From the NCBI RefSeq assembly GCF_910592395.1, contig NC_088315.1, positions 16,411,808 through 16,475,807 on the forward strand: DNA of 64,000 bases, written 5' to 3'. Positions 34,001 through 47,200 of the stretch are shown one piece after another; the stretch's first letter is position 1; every line of letters starts with the position of its first letter. The notes below the pieces were generated by a model. The model was given only the letters and a program-made list of their open reading frames with translations, ran no database searches and was not told the origin of the DNA. A program made the position numbers and the translations under genes. Origin of the DNA: Lineus longissimus. Lineage: Eukaryota > Nemertea > Pilidiophora > Heteronemertea > Lineidae.

Positions 34001-35567
34001 TCTCTTCTCTGAATCCATGGCCTTGTCCAAAGACTACGGTCCACGCGGCGCCGCCTCCGCCGCCGCCTCCGACAGAGTAACAGCAGGAGAATAAGGGCAA
34101 TTTGGTTTTCTTGGTCCATAATACTTCTCATAGGATTTGACAGTTCCCGGGCGCTGCCATTTTGGTATCATGTGACTGACCTATAAATCATGTGACCGAT
34201 ATGCTTGTTGTGATTCGTCGAACTCGCGCAACATTGCTGCAGGTAGCCCCCACACGGTGATTAACTTCCTCGCGTGTCGAGAAAATATCAAACATGCTAG
34301 ATCGGCTGCGTCTCGACACGCGAGGAAGATACGCAGCAAAAAACGACCTCACACAGTGAGAATTTGCCTGTCGCTACGTGCACGCGTGTCACTTGCATCA
34401 CGCAAATTTCACCGTGTGGTGTGGGCTTTATATGCATGCATTGATTGTCTTCCTTTAATTCAACGGTTACAGAATGCTTTATGGAAAGAGCGCATCTTAT
34501 GTCAACGCATCTATCTTTGGGCGGGTAATGTCTTTCAATAATGGCGGAAAACACGATCAGTGCGTAAGGGCCCCAGCGGCCAATCTCGGAGGCGGTTGGT
34601 TGACTGTTACGTTGTTCTTCAGACCGAAATATAGAAAAGTCACACAGTCACTGATCACATTCATGAATCGAAAGGAATATATTCATGTACGCTTTAACTG
34701 TCAGTATTTTGACGTTTTTTTTGGCACGAGGAGTGGTCCAAATAGAAACAACGTTTTTACCTATAAATCAGGTTGTTTGTTCTTCGATCAATGGCATCAG
34801 TTTATTTTCATGGTGAACGTTTTGAAGGAAGTATGTAACCTTTCTATTGATGGGAGACAGCTTGAGCAAGATAGTTCTTGGAAAAGGGTGTTCAAGGATA
34901 TCAGTTGGAGAGGAATTACGATAATTGGGTGCCATTTTAGAAGTCATAAAAGTCATTGCAGGCAGTGTTATTTTCGAGGAGATATCGCCCAAATAGTTAT
35001 CTATCGAACCAAACTAAGTGATGAACAATTGAGGAGTATTCATGACGACTGTAAGTCCTTTCATTTTAATTTATTATCATTTTGTCGAATATGTAAGTTG
35101 AAAAGTGGAACTGATTTGGCAGCTCATGACGAGGCTTTTTTGGCCTAATTAGAGACCTATGGCTCGCCAAATTGGCCATTACCATTCAATTTGGCCTCTT
35201 TAATCAGGACATCTCTCAATTGCGGAGAGCTTCTGTCAGTCCCAAGGGTGTCTTTGACAGAAAGGTATCACTGTATGTTATTTTCTGATTATATCAATCT
35301 CAGTTAGTGCATAATTTTAATTTGATAATATATCCAAAAATGGGGTACATATTAATCTAAAAGGATGAGTTCGGTTATGATTTCTGCCCAGGTGGATTTG
35401 GTGGAAATGCAGAAGACGGTCGTACTGCAGGAGATATACATTTACATCTGCAATTTATGGCTTGTACTAGTACACATGTACAATGCATCTTTGGAAACAT
35501 GTCCAAGTTTAGACGTCCATGCAATGTTCAGGAAAGGCCGGTAGTCATGGTTGTTGCTTTATTTTGA
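28049..35567 (+). CDS. Secreted LamG/pentraxin-like protein G3, four exons, 297 aa
   Basis: Exons are 28049-28145, 28313-28355, 34473-35050 and 35392-35567. Intron 2 is 6117 bp because it contains the whole 5.56-kb nested transposon block. All splice sites and phases match the G2 model despite that load. Exons 3 and 4 code the same protein as G1 (Arg120, Cys123, Asn58/169/275 sequons). The signal-peptide exon matches G2. Intron 2 has also lost about 50 bp near 28415, where the AGACTTGACTTGG-type sequence of G5 is missing. The large insertion might lower splicing efficiency; the sequence alone cannot show this. Confidence 0.7.
29887..30795 (-). pseudogene. Transposon PIN/FEN1-like protein, carboxyl-terminal part, copy B
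   Basis: Identical in translation to 173-1081, with the HAEGDAD, GDDTDLLVLL and LGCDSTSRVQG blocks, the Cys-rich segment and the acidic tail. In this copy the full element is visible, so one can see that the coding region ends about 90 bp inside the left inverted repeat boundary and that no second gene accompanies it. Confidence 0.55.
30828..31438 (-). pseudogene. Transposon protein, amino-terminal zinc-finger-like part, copy B
   Basis: Same frameshifted reading as 1114-1724, so the disabling changes predate the 29.7-kb duplication. The start MEKCVFC at 31438 lies about 770 bp inside the right inverted repeat. The intervening 31439-32200 would hold the promoter and shows no coding sequence. 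Confidence 0.5.
33428..33873. mobile_element. MITE-like element, 446 bp, uninterrupted copy
   Basis: Same as 3714-4159, with one visible base change (ATCAAATAAT here, ATTAAATAAT there). It matches the split copy flanking the 3.27-kb transposon in direct orientation and preserves that transposon's empty target site at about 33625-33635. Confidence 0.6.
33892..34131 (-). pseudogene. PIF/Harbinger (HARBI1-like) transposase, amino-terminal fragment, copy B
   Basis: Identical reading to 4178-4417 (poly-Arg run, LWTRPWIQRR, GAYANLIAELREE). It sits just inside the right terminal inverted repeat, the expected place for a transposase start on the minus strand. This supports treating the outer inverted repeats and this fragment as one element. 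Confidence 0.55.
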
Positions 35568-36746
35568 GATTTGCTCAAACGATGGAAGTGAGGTCCGTGA
35601 TTCTGTTGAGAGTGCTCCGTCTTCAGTCAGTCAACAAAACTGAAAGTCCTTGTCCTGGCATTGGCTAAATTATTGTACGTAGCAACAGTTATAGTTGCTC
35701 CTACCAACTACCAAAATTATAAGTATTAGCAAACATCAATATATTTTTTATTGGGGGGGGGGGGGGGGAGTATCAAGTCATCAGTTATACTAGTCGAGGG
35801 GGAGCGGGGACTGGGGATGTCTAAAGTGAGAGTGGCTAGTTCATTTATTGGAGGGAAAGAAAAACGCGATGCCCCAGAACGTTCTTCAAAACAAACTTTG
35901 ATTAGAGCTTCAAATCATATCAAGTCATAACCACTCAACTAAAAAACTGTAAAAACGAAATTGTGGCCACGTTTTATGTACACATTATAAACGCATGGAT
36001 ACACGTGGACTTGAAGAGAATCAATCAATAATTCACTTGAACAATACCGGAAGAATATGTATGGTTAAATACAGAGATAAAGCACAGGTAAAGTAAAGAG
36101 TAAGTAAGTAAAGACGATGCATTAATAAATATGGTAAAGTAGTAAAATACATGTAGTAAATTGTCTATGACATGTGTATGGAGCAAACACAGATTGATGA
36201 GAAAACTACAGACTGGTAGAAAAGTGTGTAATTGTACACCAATAACTATGAGGCCGGGAGATCAGTAGGCCCTTCTTATGAAATAGTTAAAATGTTTAAA
36301 GAATAATTAACGGAAAATAAACAAAAGAACTGAAATTCCTTGAGACACAAAATTCATTAATCAGTAGTACTGTCAGTGATTCCATTCGGTCCAGGCTTAA
36401 AGTTCCATTCCCGAATGTTATGTACTTACTTAGAGGAGGGGGTGGGGGTATATTTGGTCGCAACGAACATGTATCTACAGCATTGTTGAGATTTGGACCA
36501 TCGAGGCTGGAGCAAAAGTGTTGTCATCCTGTTCGGATTACTACGTAATATTAGCGACACGAATTGCCCGAGGCGAGAAATGTAAGCACCTTGGTTTTTC
36601 ATTTTATTTCTGACTCTTGTTGTAGTTTTGGATTGATTCATTTTGCAGTTTTTAGGTTAAAACCTCTATAACGTGTCCGTGCGAGTGATTGGACTGTTGT
36701 CTGCCTGTAAAATCTTTTTCTCTCCTTAGTTCGTACGCTTCGAGAA

Positions 36747-36780
36747 GGTATCGGTAGGTTTTATATGGTGTGGTAGAGAA
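36747..36780. repeat. 34-bp VNTR motif, one copy
   Basis: Single copy, as in 7034-7067, consistent with recent duplication of that unit. Confidence 0.8.
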
Positions 36781-39339
36781 CGGGAGTGTTTTACGTTGGA
36801 AGCTGTCGCAAAACACCTCATCAAAAACTGCAGTTGTTTGAAGGGGGTAGCCAATGGTAGCGAAGCATTTAGTCAGTTGGATCAAAATGACGACCATCCT
36901 TAATTCCTGGCCTGTCCCACGCCCACCCGCAAAACAAACCTACTACGTTGACCCTATCAGGCCCGTAAGCGCCGCGTACGAAGACTACGCTACTTGTCAG
37001 TCACACCATCTCCTAGATCTCACTTTTCCATTATTCTTTAAGATACTTGATGCCATACCCCACCCCCTTCAAGACATTAGAAACCGTTTCGTTCAATAGA
37101 AACGGGATGCAAAATTGCGATAAAGTGCCGATAGATTTCTGTAAAAAAACCCAGAAAAATCGAGCCAGCCTATAGGAAATGGCGATATCTCAGGAACGGG
37201 AGGACCGGAAAATGAAGGCAAACGCCTTCCGGCAATGTTCGAAAGTAGAGGAAAAAACTGATGAATTAGACCCACTTAAGCATGTAGGAAGCTCGGTTGA
37301 CCCACTTAAGCATGAAGGAGGCTCTGTTATTGAGATATAAAGGTGTCAAGTTTACTCAAGGCGATAGGCAACCCCGAAAACATGGACTTCGCAACAAATT
37401 TACATCGACTAGTTTAAATTTAAAAAATGCATCACCAGTTCAATTTTCATGGTGAAAACGTGCAGTGTGGGAGAACTAGTTTCTAAATGTCGTCGGGGTT
37501 ACAGGAGAGCATCCCGACTCTCCTACATACAGTGGAATTGAATTTAAGCTGCTGCAAGTGCCCCCCCCCCCCCCCCCCCCGTTGGAATATCACTACGTTT
37601 GCAGCCGCACATAATATTCACATGCGCTTTGGCCCTAAATCTTTCCACTGAGAGATTTGATTGCTTTTCTCAGGGTTTTTTGTACACTGCATGAACCCTC
37701 GAACAGTTCGTTGATTTCTCATCACCAGACGAGTAAATACCGTCACTCAACAGTTGCTTTGTCGTTTTGAACAGCCCGATCGAAACCTTAGGCGGACTAC
37801 GCTTTCTTGATCAATATTTTTAACCTCTGGTTGCTTTGAAACACCTCTGGTCGGCTGACATTATGCGCTGGCAATGAGTTACAAAAAACACAAAAATACC
37901 CGTTGAAATTTTGAGTTATTGGCCCCATGTAAACTTCAGTTGTAAAATACCAGTATTGTATTTGCCCGCTAGCAAGTACTGCTTCATTAGCATCAAGTCC
38001 ATCATAAGCCAGATTGCATCGCAGTATCCATTTCGGCCAATGAAGATATCAATTTCTATCACGCCGTCCAAATATCATAAGGAGTTTTCTTATGCTTTTA
38101 GGAAATGTTCCAACCAACATTTTCTTTAATTCTTTGTAAAAACGCTTGTTATTCACAGAGGAGATGCAATTCAAGACAGGGTTTTATGATGAACCCGCAG
38201 AGTTGATCAGGACATTAAAATCAAGGTCGCAACTCGGGTGTGTATCAGAACATAAAAGTGTATGTCTTACAACTCATTATTTGGAAGCAAAACGTACGTA
38301 TGTTGCTTTTGATGCGAAATTGATGCGATGTTGGTATTACCATCAACCCCGAGGAAGGATGTCGTATTAAATACAAGGAAATCTTGGATTAGATATATAT
38401 CGCCATTGGACAAAGTATATCCCTCAGCTTTATGCTATAATTTAATGTTTAGTCTTATATGCATTATCACTAGTATAATGCAGGACAAGTAGGCGAGATT
38501 ATGTAGATTGGGTTGTAATCTCGATTTGACTCTACGGATAGACCATGCAAAATCTGCGACAAAAGTGCAAAGTGGGATTGACTGAAATTTCGCATCTGTT
38601 CGGAGATGGCGGCGCTTGACCTAGAGCAGTGGCGCCACCAGTTCAAAAAGAATGACACTAAAATCACAACCTAGTAAAGACAGGAAAACAATACTAATTG
38701 ACTTGAGGCAAGACGAATATGCATCTTGACCTGGGAAAAGAAAGTAAAAGAAAATGATCTCTACTATTAATAAACTGAACAGTAGAACCCCCAAGTAAAA
38801 CGGATAGAGGCTAATTATACGTGCACCAGAATTAACACCGATATATGCACTAACATTTTACCAGCAAGTTTACCCTAAAAAAATATTAACTTAACGTAGC
38901 AACATCTCCGAAAACTGGCTTGATCATGATAAATACACATTATTTGTGTTCGCCAAATCTTTCACTACTCAAGTTACACGAATATATCAAAGGACTTGAC
39001 ATTGAAGCAAATTCACCCTCATTTGCGAGTAATAGCAAATGCCATTACAAAAACGACTACAGAAAAATTATCATCATCATCTGCACTGTGTGGCAGCGCC
39101 ATTGAATCCTCAATGGAAACAACATGGCGGCAATTCAAAAATCGTGTAGAAAAAACCTGAACAAAAACAGTTTTTCACCTGAACAACAGCGATCCTACCT
39201 TCATTGGAGTATCAGATGGAAAGATGATTGTCAGCAAACTTTGGAGATGGCAGTGACTAAATACCCAACCATTTGGCCTCAGAATCGAAAACAAATCCGA
39301 AAACGCCGGGTCGCCAACGATTAAATCTATCGGGTCTAA

Positions 39340-39923
39340 CTAAGAGCCAAGAACTAACGTGGCCGAGATAGATCACCTGACCACGGAAGATCTCGCTCTT
39401 GACCAAATTAAAAAATTGGGGCCAGCATATCACTGATTCGTTCAAAGAATGACCGCATAGCAATGTGCTTTAAATGAATCGTCACCTAGAATAGCGTCGT
39501 CCTGGAAACATTCTGCATTGCTCATTCCCGCCATCGCCCGATTCATGATCATCAAACGCTGGTAGCTAGCTGATTGAAGCATTTTAAAAACCCATCAGTA
39601 TCACTTTGTAAACATATAAACTGGTAGGGCTATCGAAAGCTGACACACCCTTGGTCTATCAGAGAGGTACGCCCCACTACCCCATCAGCATATCATAGGT
39701 GCTGATCATGATATATTTGGACTTTCCAACTGTTTCAATGCACTCATCTATAGTCTTTTGTTCGAAAGACAATCCGTCTTCGTAAGTAGGTTAACACAAC
39801 GGTAATCATGAACCACCCTGCGGCAACCATTCTTCTTGGGGATTAAAAGACAAGGACTGGACCACTCACTCTGGCAAGGCTCAACTATATCATGTTTTAA
39901 CATGTACGCAACCTCTTTTTTAG
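39340..39923 (-). pseudogene. Ty3/gypsy-type reverse transcriptase remnant, copy B
   Basis: Duplicate of 9620-10203, with the same small indels (CATCTATAGTC, AGAGAGGTACG) that break the first RT block relative to 23404-23706. Confidence 0.68.
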
Positions 39924-40096
39924 AGCTTTGTTCTTCACATGACTATTTTGATTGGAAGAGGATAAGTACACAGCATGCTATGTATGCAACTGACAGTAGT
40001 TTTATGTTCACAGAGTTTTATATTAATATTCACTAGGCTCATTATAAAGCCCCGCATCCGATGTGGAATTTTCCCATCTTTTTTAAAGACTCTTTC

Positions 40097-40252
40097 TTAT
40101 TTGACGATGGTACTAGGGTGTCGTATTACAAAGGTAACGTTGTACTGCTCCTGATACCAAAGGAGAGCTGTTTGGAAGGCTGGAAAGGATGATAATTCGA
40201 CCCAAACTTGATGGGAAGCGGGGAGTTCTTCCACCGCCACCGCCACCGCCAT
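40097..40252 (-). pseudogene. Possible MULE/ZSWIM-like amino-terminal fragment, copy B
   Basis: Duplicate of 10377-10532. The DNA differs by a single G to T near 40181 (GGCTGG for GGCGGG), outside the listed motif. Confidence 0.33.
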
Positions 40253-43073
40253 GTTTTCTCCAGTTGACGTCATTGATGACGTGGTTATGTTAATTCGCCT
40301 CTGCTGTGCATGCAACCAATTTGTTCCTGCATACACAGCAGTATGCTGTGTACATAGTCACTTCGATTATGATAAGGACCAATATGTACAGGTTGAGAAT
40401 CACCAACATCGATATCATGCTCACGAATATTAGTCTTAGTTGGAGCAGCAGAGAATATATGAAAATATTCAAGTAAGAGACTCTTAACAGAAAATAATGA
40501 CATTAAAGTCACTACCTGGTAAAGACAGGAAGACAAGACCAATTGAGACAAGACGAATGCGTCACAATTACTAAGATTATCTGACTAAGAAATCATTAAG
40601 AAGCTATTTACTAAGATTTTTCTTGCCATTTTTTTCCAATAAATAGCTAATTTAATAAGTAATCAAATTCTAACTTAATTGGTAAGATGTTGGTCCTGGG
40701 TGATGAAAAAGATGCCTTTTTCTCTCAAATAACCATCGTTTTCTCTGATTAAGTGTTTTACAAAACCTTTAATTGTTGTTATACAGAAACATGTGAAATT
40801 ATTCATTATTCTGATCAAATAGGCCAAAATACTGAAAATACTCATTTTCGACGAAAATCAAAAAATGGTACGGGCCTTATAGGGTTTCAAAACCCTTTTC
40901 GGCACAGTCACTTTAAAATCGTATGCTTAGCCATCTGGTACTGTATATCTGACCACAGCTGGTCATACATAAACGTAGCCTGATTGAATCGTAAGAATGT
41001 CCATGGTGCAATAACATTACCCCCTGGTTCAACTATCCGTGCAGCGACCTGTTTGCTGCATGCCATGATGAATCCCACATGAAAAAAATTAAAAAGGCCT
41101 GTCACTATCAGTCCCAGGCTATCAGCATACATGTTTGATCAACGAGTGAAGGTTTTCAATCATAAACTTTTCCACAAATTCACATCGAACAAGTGCTGCC
41201 CCGTATACTGCAATGAATTTCATGCATTGGACATGCTGGAAGGGCCACGTCTTTGAAAAACGCGCCAAAACCCTGTTCACGTGACCTGTATGTATCATGA
41301 CTATAAGCATTCGTCTGCTGCGGCACGGTCCTTAAAAAATCGCAAGATATCGTGTTAGATTTGTGCCATCGTTTGGTATAATTACATCTACGAGATTCAT
41401 CAAAACATTATTCTAGTCTTCATTCGCGTATTTATGACTTTTCATCGTTTCAATGCTTGATATGATGAAAATACTTACAACATGCAACACGAAATCCCGC
41501 ATGAATTCGGCAAATTAGTAGCAACATCCGGGTCTTCAACTTCCAGTTGCCAAGTGCCATGAAAGAGGACGACGGTGATTGGCTGACACATGCCTGTATG
41601 AATAAAAGTCGTAAGATGTCTACCTGAATAACGTCATGACTTTATCTGGATTTGGAAAATATTGACATTTTTGAAATAATGAATTTTTTCATGCGGTGGC
41701 AGTTTGAGATCAAAGCGCGGTCTTACCATACCCGTCGAATGCTAATTTCCATTTGAAATATAGCTCTTCTTGAAGTGTAAATTAGGTGTGTTTAAAATAA
41801 AGAAGGTGATAAAGTTTCAATCTAATCGGCTTGCTTTTATGTAGTTTTGAGGCTCCATTCAACCCGTCGTGGTGAAAAAGCTGATTCGCGGATTAAAAGC
41901 CGTCAAAAACCACCCCCTACCTTCAGACCCCCCCCCCCCCCCCCCAACCTTGAAATGATCATGCATAATTTCATGGTTTGACAGACTAGGATAGGTCTAT
42001 TTGGCTGTGAAAGCGTTTCTTCATGGGCACAAGTTATGAGCATGTAGAAAGTACAATTTTTAAGGGAAAACGGCTGAAAATTGACCAGCAGGACATACAC
42101 GGTCGTTAATATAATAAAAAAACTGCACGAGTGGCTGTTACAAGTCACCAGATCGCACGAGATGATTGTTTCCACTCTGAAAACTTGAGACCGCAGGTCA
42201 GGGTGTAAAGCAGCGGGATCGACACCCGTATGTACATGTAGGCAGACATCGTCTGACGGATATACATGTAGGTCTATTCCTTTCCTTCCTGATATTGTAT
42301 TGGCGAACTCTTCGATGGTTAGATTCTTTCCTTCTTTATACCGCTTCTATCGAATCCGTACATTATTGTTGGTTATTATAGTAGCATGTGAATGACTTAA
42401 AAATTTGGTCCTGATAATCGACCTGATCCATTCTGTCCTTTATTGGCTCGTGGCAGGGAATCTGCCATGCTGTTTCTGGTTAATATTTTTTACCAGCTGG
42501 CTATGGTTGCTTCATTATCAAGTTTGTCATCATTTTTTCTTTGAGAGGAGAAAAGCATCGAGATATAGGTTGCAGTTTAAAACACTCTATTTGATCGAAG
42601 CAAAGTGACGAATGATGGTCGATTGCCAGGGTACAGGCTCTTTAGTTCCCTCGATCAGTGCTGACAATTGTCAGTTTAACGTAAAAAATGTACACATAAT
42701 CGTAACAATCGTATGATGGGACTGAATCCGGGCTAACCCTTTTCCTTCTATCCAATATATTTGAAGGACAGGGATGCGCTCTTATTCCATCCCATTTCAA
42801 TATATTTAGACTGATTCAACGCCATATTTGGGTAATGATGAAGCTGTTAAATTGTTTTCTTGGTCGGTTTCTGACTATTTTACAAACTGACAATTTAAAT
42901 GATTACAAAGCCTTTAGTGCTTCGTTTGCGATTATGCACATATTGCGCTTTGTGTACTTGTACATATTGTGTAAAATTTCACAGCATTAGCTCATCTTTA
43001 CCATTGTAAACATAATAAACCTATCGAATGATTTTTTTAAAAAATATAGTATTCAAAGTGCCTACATAGTCAA

Positions 43074-43440
43074 TCGATACGGCGGTACTGGGTGGTGAAG
43101 AGCAGACGATCGATCCGATGTGGAGTTGGCTTCGAAAAAGTTAAACTCAGGCGTTTTGGCAACGTGCCATGGAGTTATTGACCTGTTAGATAAGAACTCG
43201 GGGATCTCAAAGAAATTCGGATTCATTCAGAACACCTTATTGGTACATTTTGACCAAATCCAATAATTGTTGAAATGTTTATATGCTGATGAGTATTTGG
43301 AGTTTAAAAAGGCTTCTCCTGTTGTTGTGAAGAACCAAAGTGCTGTGCGAGAAATATTTCACAAAGAACGATTCCGCAAGACATCCATGTTCAAGCATGG
43401 GCCAAAGTTTCAGCTGATTTGTGAAACACGATGTTGGTGA
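43074..43440 (+). pseudogene. Broken hAT-like (?) coding remnant, copy B
   Basis: Duplicate of 13350-13716 with the same internal stop. Confidence 0.28.
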
Positions 43441-43525
43441 GCTGGGAGCTACGGTTTCTCTCTACCAGATCCGCTCTCACTTCTTACTTCGCGTATATAG
43501 TTGGCCGGCGGAAATCGTCGGAGCA

Positions 43526-43854
43526 TACATGTGACGATGAGGCCTGTGGTATGTTCATATTATTTAAAAAAATAGGCATCATAAAAAGTAGGCGTTCTAC
43601 ATGTTGAACAGTGATTTTGTGAAATACTTGTAATGCTTTTTTTCGCTTCACTCTGTGATAAATGCCCTTAGGTGAGTCCAAAATCCGAGTCCAGCTTTTA
43701 CCAACTACCGATCCTCTGTAACTTGGGGTTCCGACACAATTCAGGATGGGGAGCCTATACACGTAGCCTTATTCGTGTCTATGGATTTAACTTAGATAAT
43801 TCCCATTAGGAGCCAACAGGCAGCCCATCTCCAAGATTTGAACTTGGGGCAAAT
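43526..43854. repeat. 329-bp inverted segment, copy B
   Basis: Same orientation and breakpoints as 13802-14130, so the inversion happened before the 29.7-kb duplication. Confidence 0.75.
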
Positions 43855-44165
43855 TAGAAGATGACAAGGGGCAACCCTGAGCTATTAGGTAGCTTTCACA
43901 ACAGTGTGAATAACGATATGCGCTGTACAAATGTCTGCGATGTCATCGATTTCTCTGATACATGTAATTGATTTATGCGACACTCCTTAATCATCTTTGA
44001 TACTCAGTTAAAAAAGAATCAGTCATTCACGTCGTCCAAGATAGAAGATTATCGTTGTCGCGGCAACGGTTACCCTCTATAGTACTTGCCTTCAGGTGTC
44101 AATGCCATGATCATCGTTCAAGGTCAATCTAAATTTGTTATCAGGCGGACAAGTCAACATATGAG

Positions 44166-44173
44166 TTTATAAT
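44166..44173 (+). promoter_or_regulatory. TATA-like motif upstream of G4
   Basis: TTTATAAT, 92 bases before the G4 start codon at 44258. Confidence 0.25.
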
Positions 44174-44257
44174 TAGATCATCTGTTATGAACTGAATCCA
44201 TGGTTCTGGCGACTACCATACATCAACATAATAACTGCATCCAAACACACCCTATCC

Positions 44258-47200
44258 ATGATGCCTAAATATCTGATGTTGGCTGCAGTAATTGGTCTCG
44301 GATTTCGAGCATTTCTAGCGAATCAAAGAACTTTCCACTCGTTAGGCTTGCAACGTAAGTATATACATGTATAAGAGGTAACTGTCGATTATATTACCAG
44401 TTCGCCTCGCAAATACGGCGTATCAGACCTTCAAACTGCAGAGTCCCTTTTGAGAATTCAGGAACAAATTTGGGTGACGGAGTTTCCTGAGTATCTTTTT
44501 TTTTATTTTGCCATCAAATGCAGCCGTTATGACATGGAATTTTGATGGCAGCTCACGAGACATAAGGTAGTAAGAGCTCTCCAATATGCCGGATGAGATT
44601 TATGATATAGCCAAGTGGTAAATCAGACTTGATTGATTCCCAAAATTATCATTTACCCAGAAGTATTAAGGTAGCAGGAAGGGTTGGGCGTTTGTGGTTT
44701 CTGAGTCTGAGGGGGTTGGTGTCTGTTGACTGTGCTTTAAGAGAGACTAGGCATGGCGCCAGTCTCTCTTAAAGCACAGTCAACAGGCATTTGGTCTCAG
44801 TATTTGGGTTTTGATTGCCATGACTGTACCCCTGTAAAAGTCCGAGGAGGAGAAGTTTGGAATGATGAAAGCATTGAAGAAGAAGAAATGTTATTATTGG
44901 GGAAAGCAAAATTTATTATGAGACTAGAAGGCAGTGTCCTGACTTGATTATTTTGAAAATGGCGGTCTGAACACATTAAAAGGTGAAACATGGCATTTTA
45001 TCGACTTTGAAGTGTTCCGCAGTTAAAGGGAGACTATAGGCAGCAGCTAGGTAGGCAAGATAAAGTCATACAAATTTGCCAATAAGGGTCAGTCATATCT
45101 CTAGGCATGGCGCCAGTCTCTCTTAAAGGACAGTCAACAGGCGTTTGGTCTTAGTATTTGGGTAAGTACAGAATCAAGGCAGCTCAGAGAGCAATGATTG
45201 AACGATGCTGTGGACAAGTCCAAGGATACTGCATCAGTCACGACCAACTTCTCATCAGAAAGCGTCACCACCAGCATATTCAATGTTCAATTCCAACCTG
45301 TACCAGTCCAATGCACGCCTGTCATGGTCAGCAGTGGTCAGCTTAGCGCGATATGGAACATTCTTCCGAAACTCAAGCGAGGGAAGTCTGCTCATTAGCC
45401 TATCTCGCGCACTGCTCCTTCTTGTCAAACATCGTAGTGAAATCGTGGTACAGTGGGGCGTCCTCGAGCATTGCAGCTGGTCGGACAGACGTGAGGTGGA
45501 ATGTGGGCGGCTGCACTTCTTCGTTGATGTGCGATGGCAGATAGCACAGTTGTTGCGTTGCATGACAGCTGAAAGTGAATGTGATATCATAGAACTGAGG
45601 CGTTTGCAATGAGACTATAGGTGAAGTAGAAGGAAGGAGTGAAATGGGCCATCTTCCAGTGACTAATATACAGAGTAAGGGCACTGGGTGTTGTTAGATT
45701 CAGCATTGAATGTATTCCTCGTACAAGCGTGAATAGTGTGGACATACAGTGAGAGGTGAGATACCCCTATTGACTACTTCTTGTAACTTTATCTTGGATA
45801 GTGCCCCTTTATCAAGACTGAAACCCACTGTGCGGGGCTAAGAAATTACCTTTATAATCCTAGTTGGATAACCACTGTGTAGATGATTTGAAGAGTGCTC
45901 TGTGGATGTGTGCCTGTAATGTCAATGAAAGTATGATGAGGTGATGACGATAGTGGAATGACGAAATATTGGAAAGAGATCTATTCCTAGAAGAACATAT
46001 GTCTTGTTTTGACTAGGTGGCGCATTTTAGAATCAGCAGTGAGCACTGTGTGTAACATGGTGGAGGCAGCGGAGATAATAACTGTGTCGAAAGTATATAG
46101 GGCCTTCCCTAGGCCCATGGGGTTAAATTTACAATCCACGATTGAAAAGACGTAGTTTGATCGCATTCAACTATAAATACATTGAACAGTTGTGTTCCTT
46201 TAGTCAACCGATGACCTTTTGTTGGGCCATGATCGGGGATTGTAAACTGTAAATGTATTATGGACTGGGAGACGGGGGAAACACAAGTGAAACTGAAATA
46301 GACCAAAACAAGTGATTTTGGGGCTTTGGTTTAGACGCATGCCCCACATGCGCCATGCGGGATTATACGGTTCATGTGAACTTGTTGACATCTACATGAT
46401 CTAGTGCTGTTATTGGTCATGGTACATGGTAGGCCTAATCATCATGGCTATATGTTTCAGGAAAAGCTCGGAGTAAAATGAACTGCCGATGAATAATGAT
46501 GTTGTTCATGTTTACCATGTTTGCTAGTACATAGCCATAGGGTATGCACTGGCCAGTGCACTTTCTGCACGTCGTCATGGTCATGTACGTGATTACCTTG
46601 CATATTTTGTTTTTTGAATGCGCATGCTTTTTGGGCAAAATCACTTGTACCAACACTAATGAATAATGTCTTCTTATCCCTATGACTCCATACACAGTGA
46701 GGGCATTGTCCCATTCCCATCAAATGGTAACTTATTGTACCGTATTAGGGTGGAAGTTGGGGAGCAGATACCTACCGTTGCACGCCTGTCATAATCAGTA
46801 GTGATGAGCTTAGCGCGATATGGAACATTCTTCAGAAACTCAAGCGAGGGAAGTCTGCTCATTAGCATATCTCGCGCGCTGCTCCTTCTTGTCAAACATC
46901 GTAATGAAATCGTAATGGAAAACGTCTGGCTTTGCGCCAGACGTTGAGACTAATAAGTGAAGAACTAACAGGTAAAGAACTTCTACTTGCGCGAGACTGA
47001 TCTGATAAAATTATCATTGCAGAGACTACGGTGACGTACACATATATTTTTTACAATCAAAAATGCCCTCAAAAGACGAAATGGAATGATTATTTTATTG
47101 ATATTTCCTACTATATACCTTCCGATTATCACTTTATACAAATAGATCGGCGTTAGGTCGCATGCTTTTCGTTCCTGGTGACACTATAAAGCAAAATAGT

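Larger units (their letters stand above)
28865..34427 (-). mobile_element. Decayed PIF/Harbinger-type element, complete outer boundaries
   Basis: Terminal inverted repeats of about 280 bp run 28865-29145 and about 34148-34427. They start AGCCTGCACCACACGGTG and, inverted, AGCCCACACCACACGGTG. G2 and G5 give the empty site GTCATGTTATATGCATGC. The element sits between GTCATG+TAA and TTA+TATGCATGC, consistent with a 3-bp TTA target duplication with one change, which fits the TWA preference of PIF/Harbinger. Without its nested cargo it is only about 0.85 kb, the two repeats plus a transposase amino-terminal remnant at 33892-34131. Confidence 0.7.
35568..44165. other. Spacer between G3 and G4 (duplicate of the G1-G2 spacer)
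   Basis: Collinear and nearly identical to 5854-14441. The visible differences are mostly homopolymer lengths: G-run at about 35753-35768, C-runs at about 37561-37580 and 41929-41945. It contains the same single 34-bp motif, possible exon (38159-38293), gypsy, MULE-like and hAT-like remnants and the inverted segment. Nothing new is seen relative to copy A. Confidence 0.5.
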
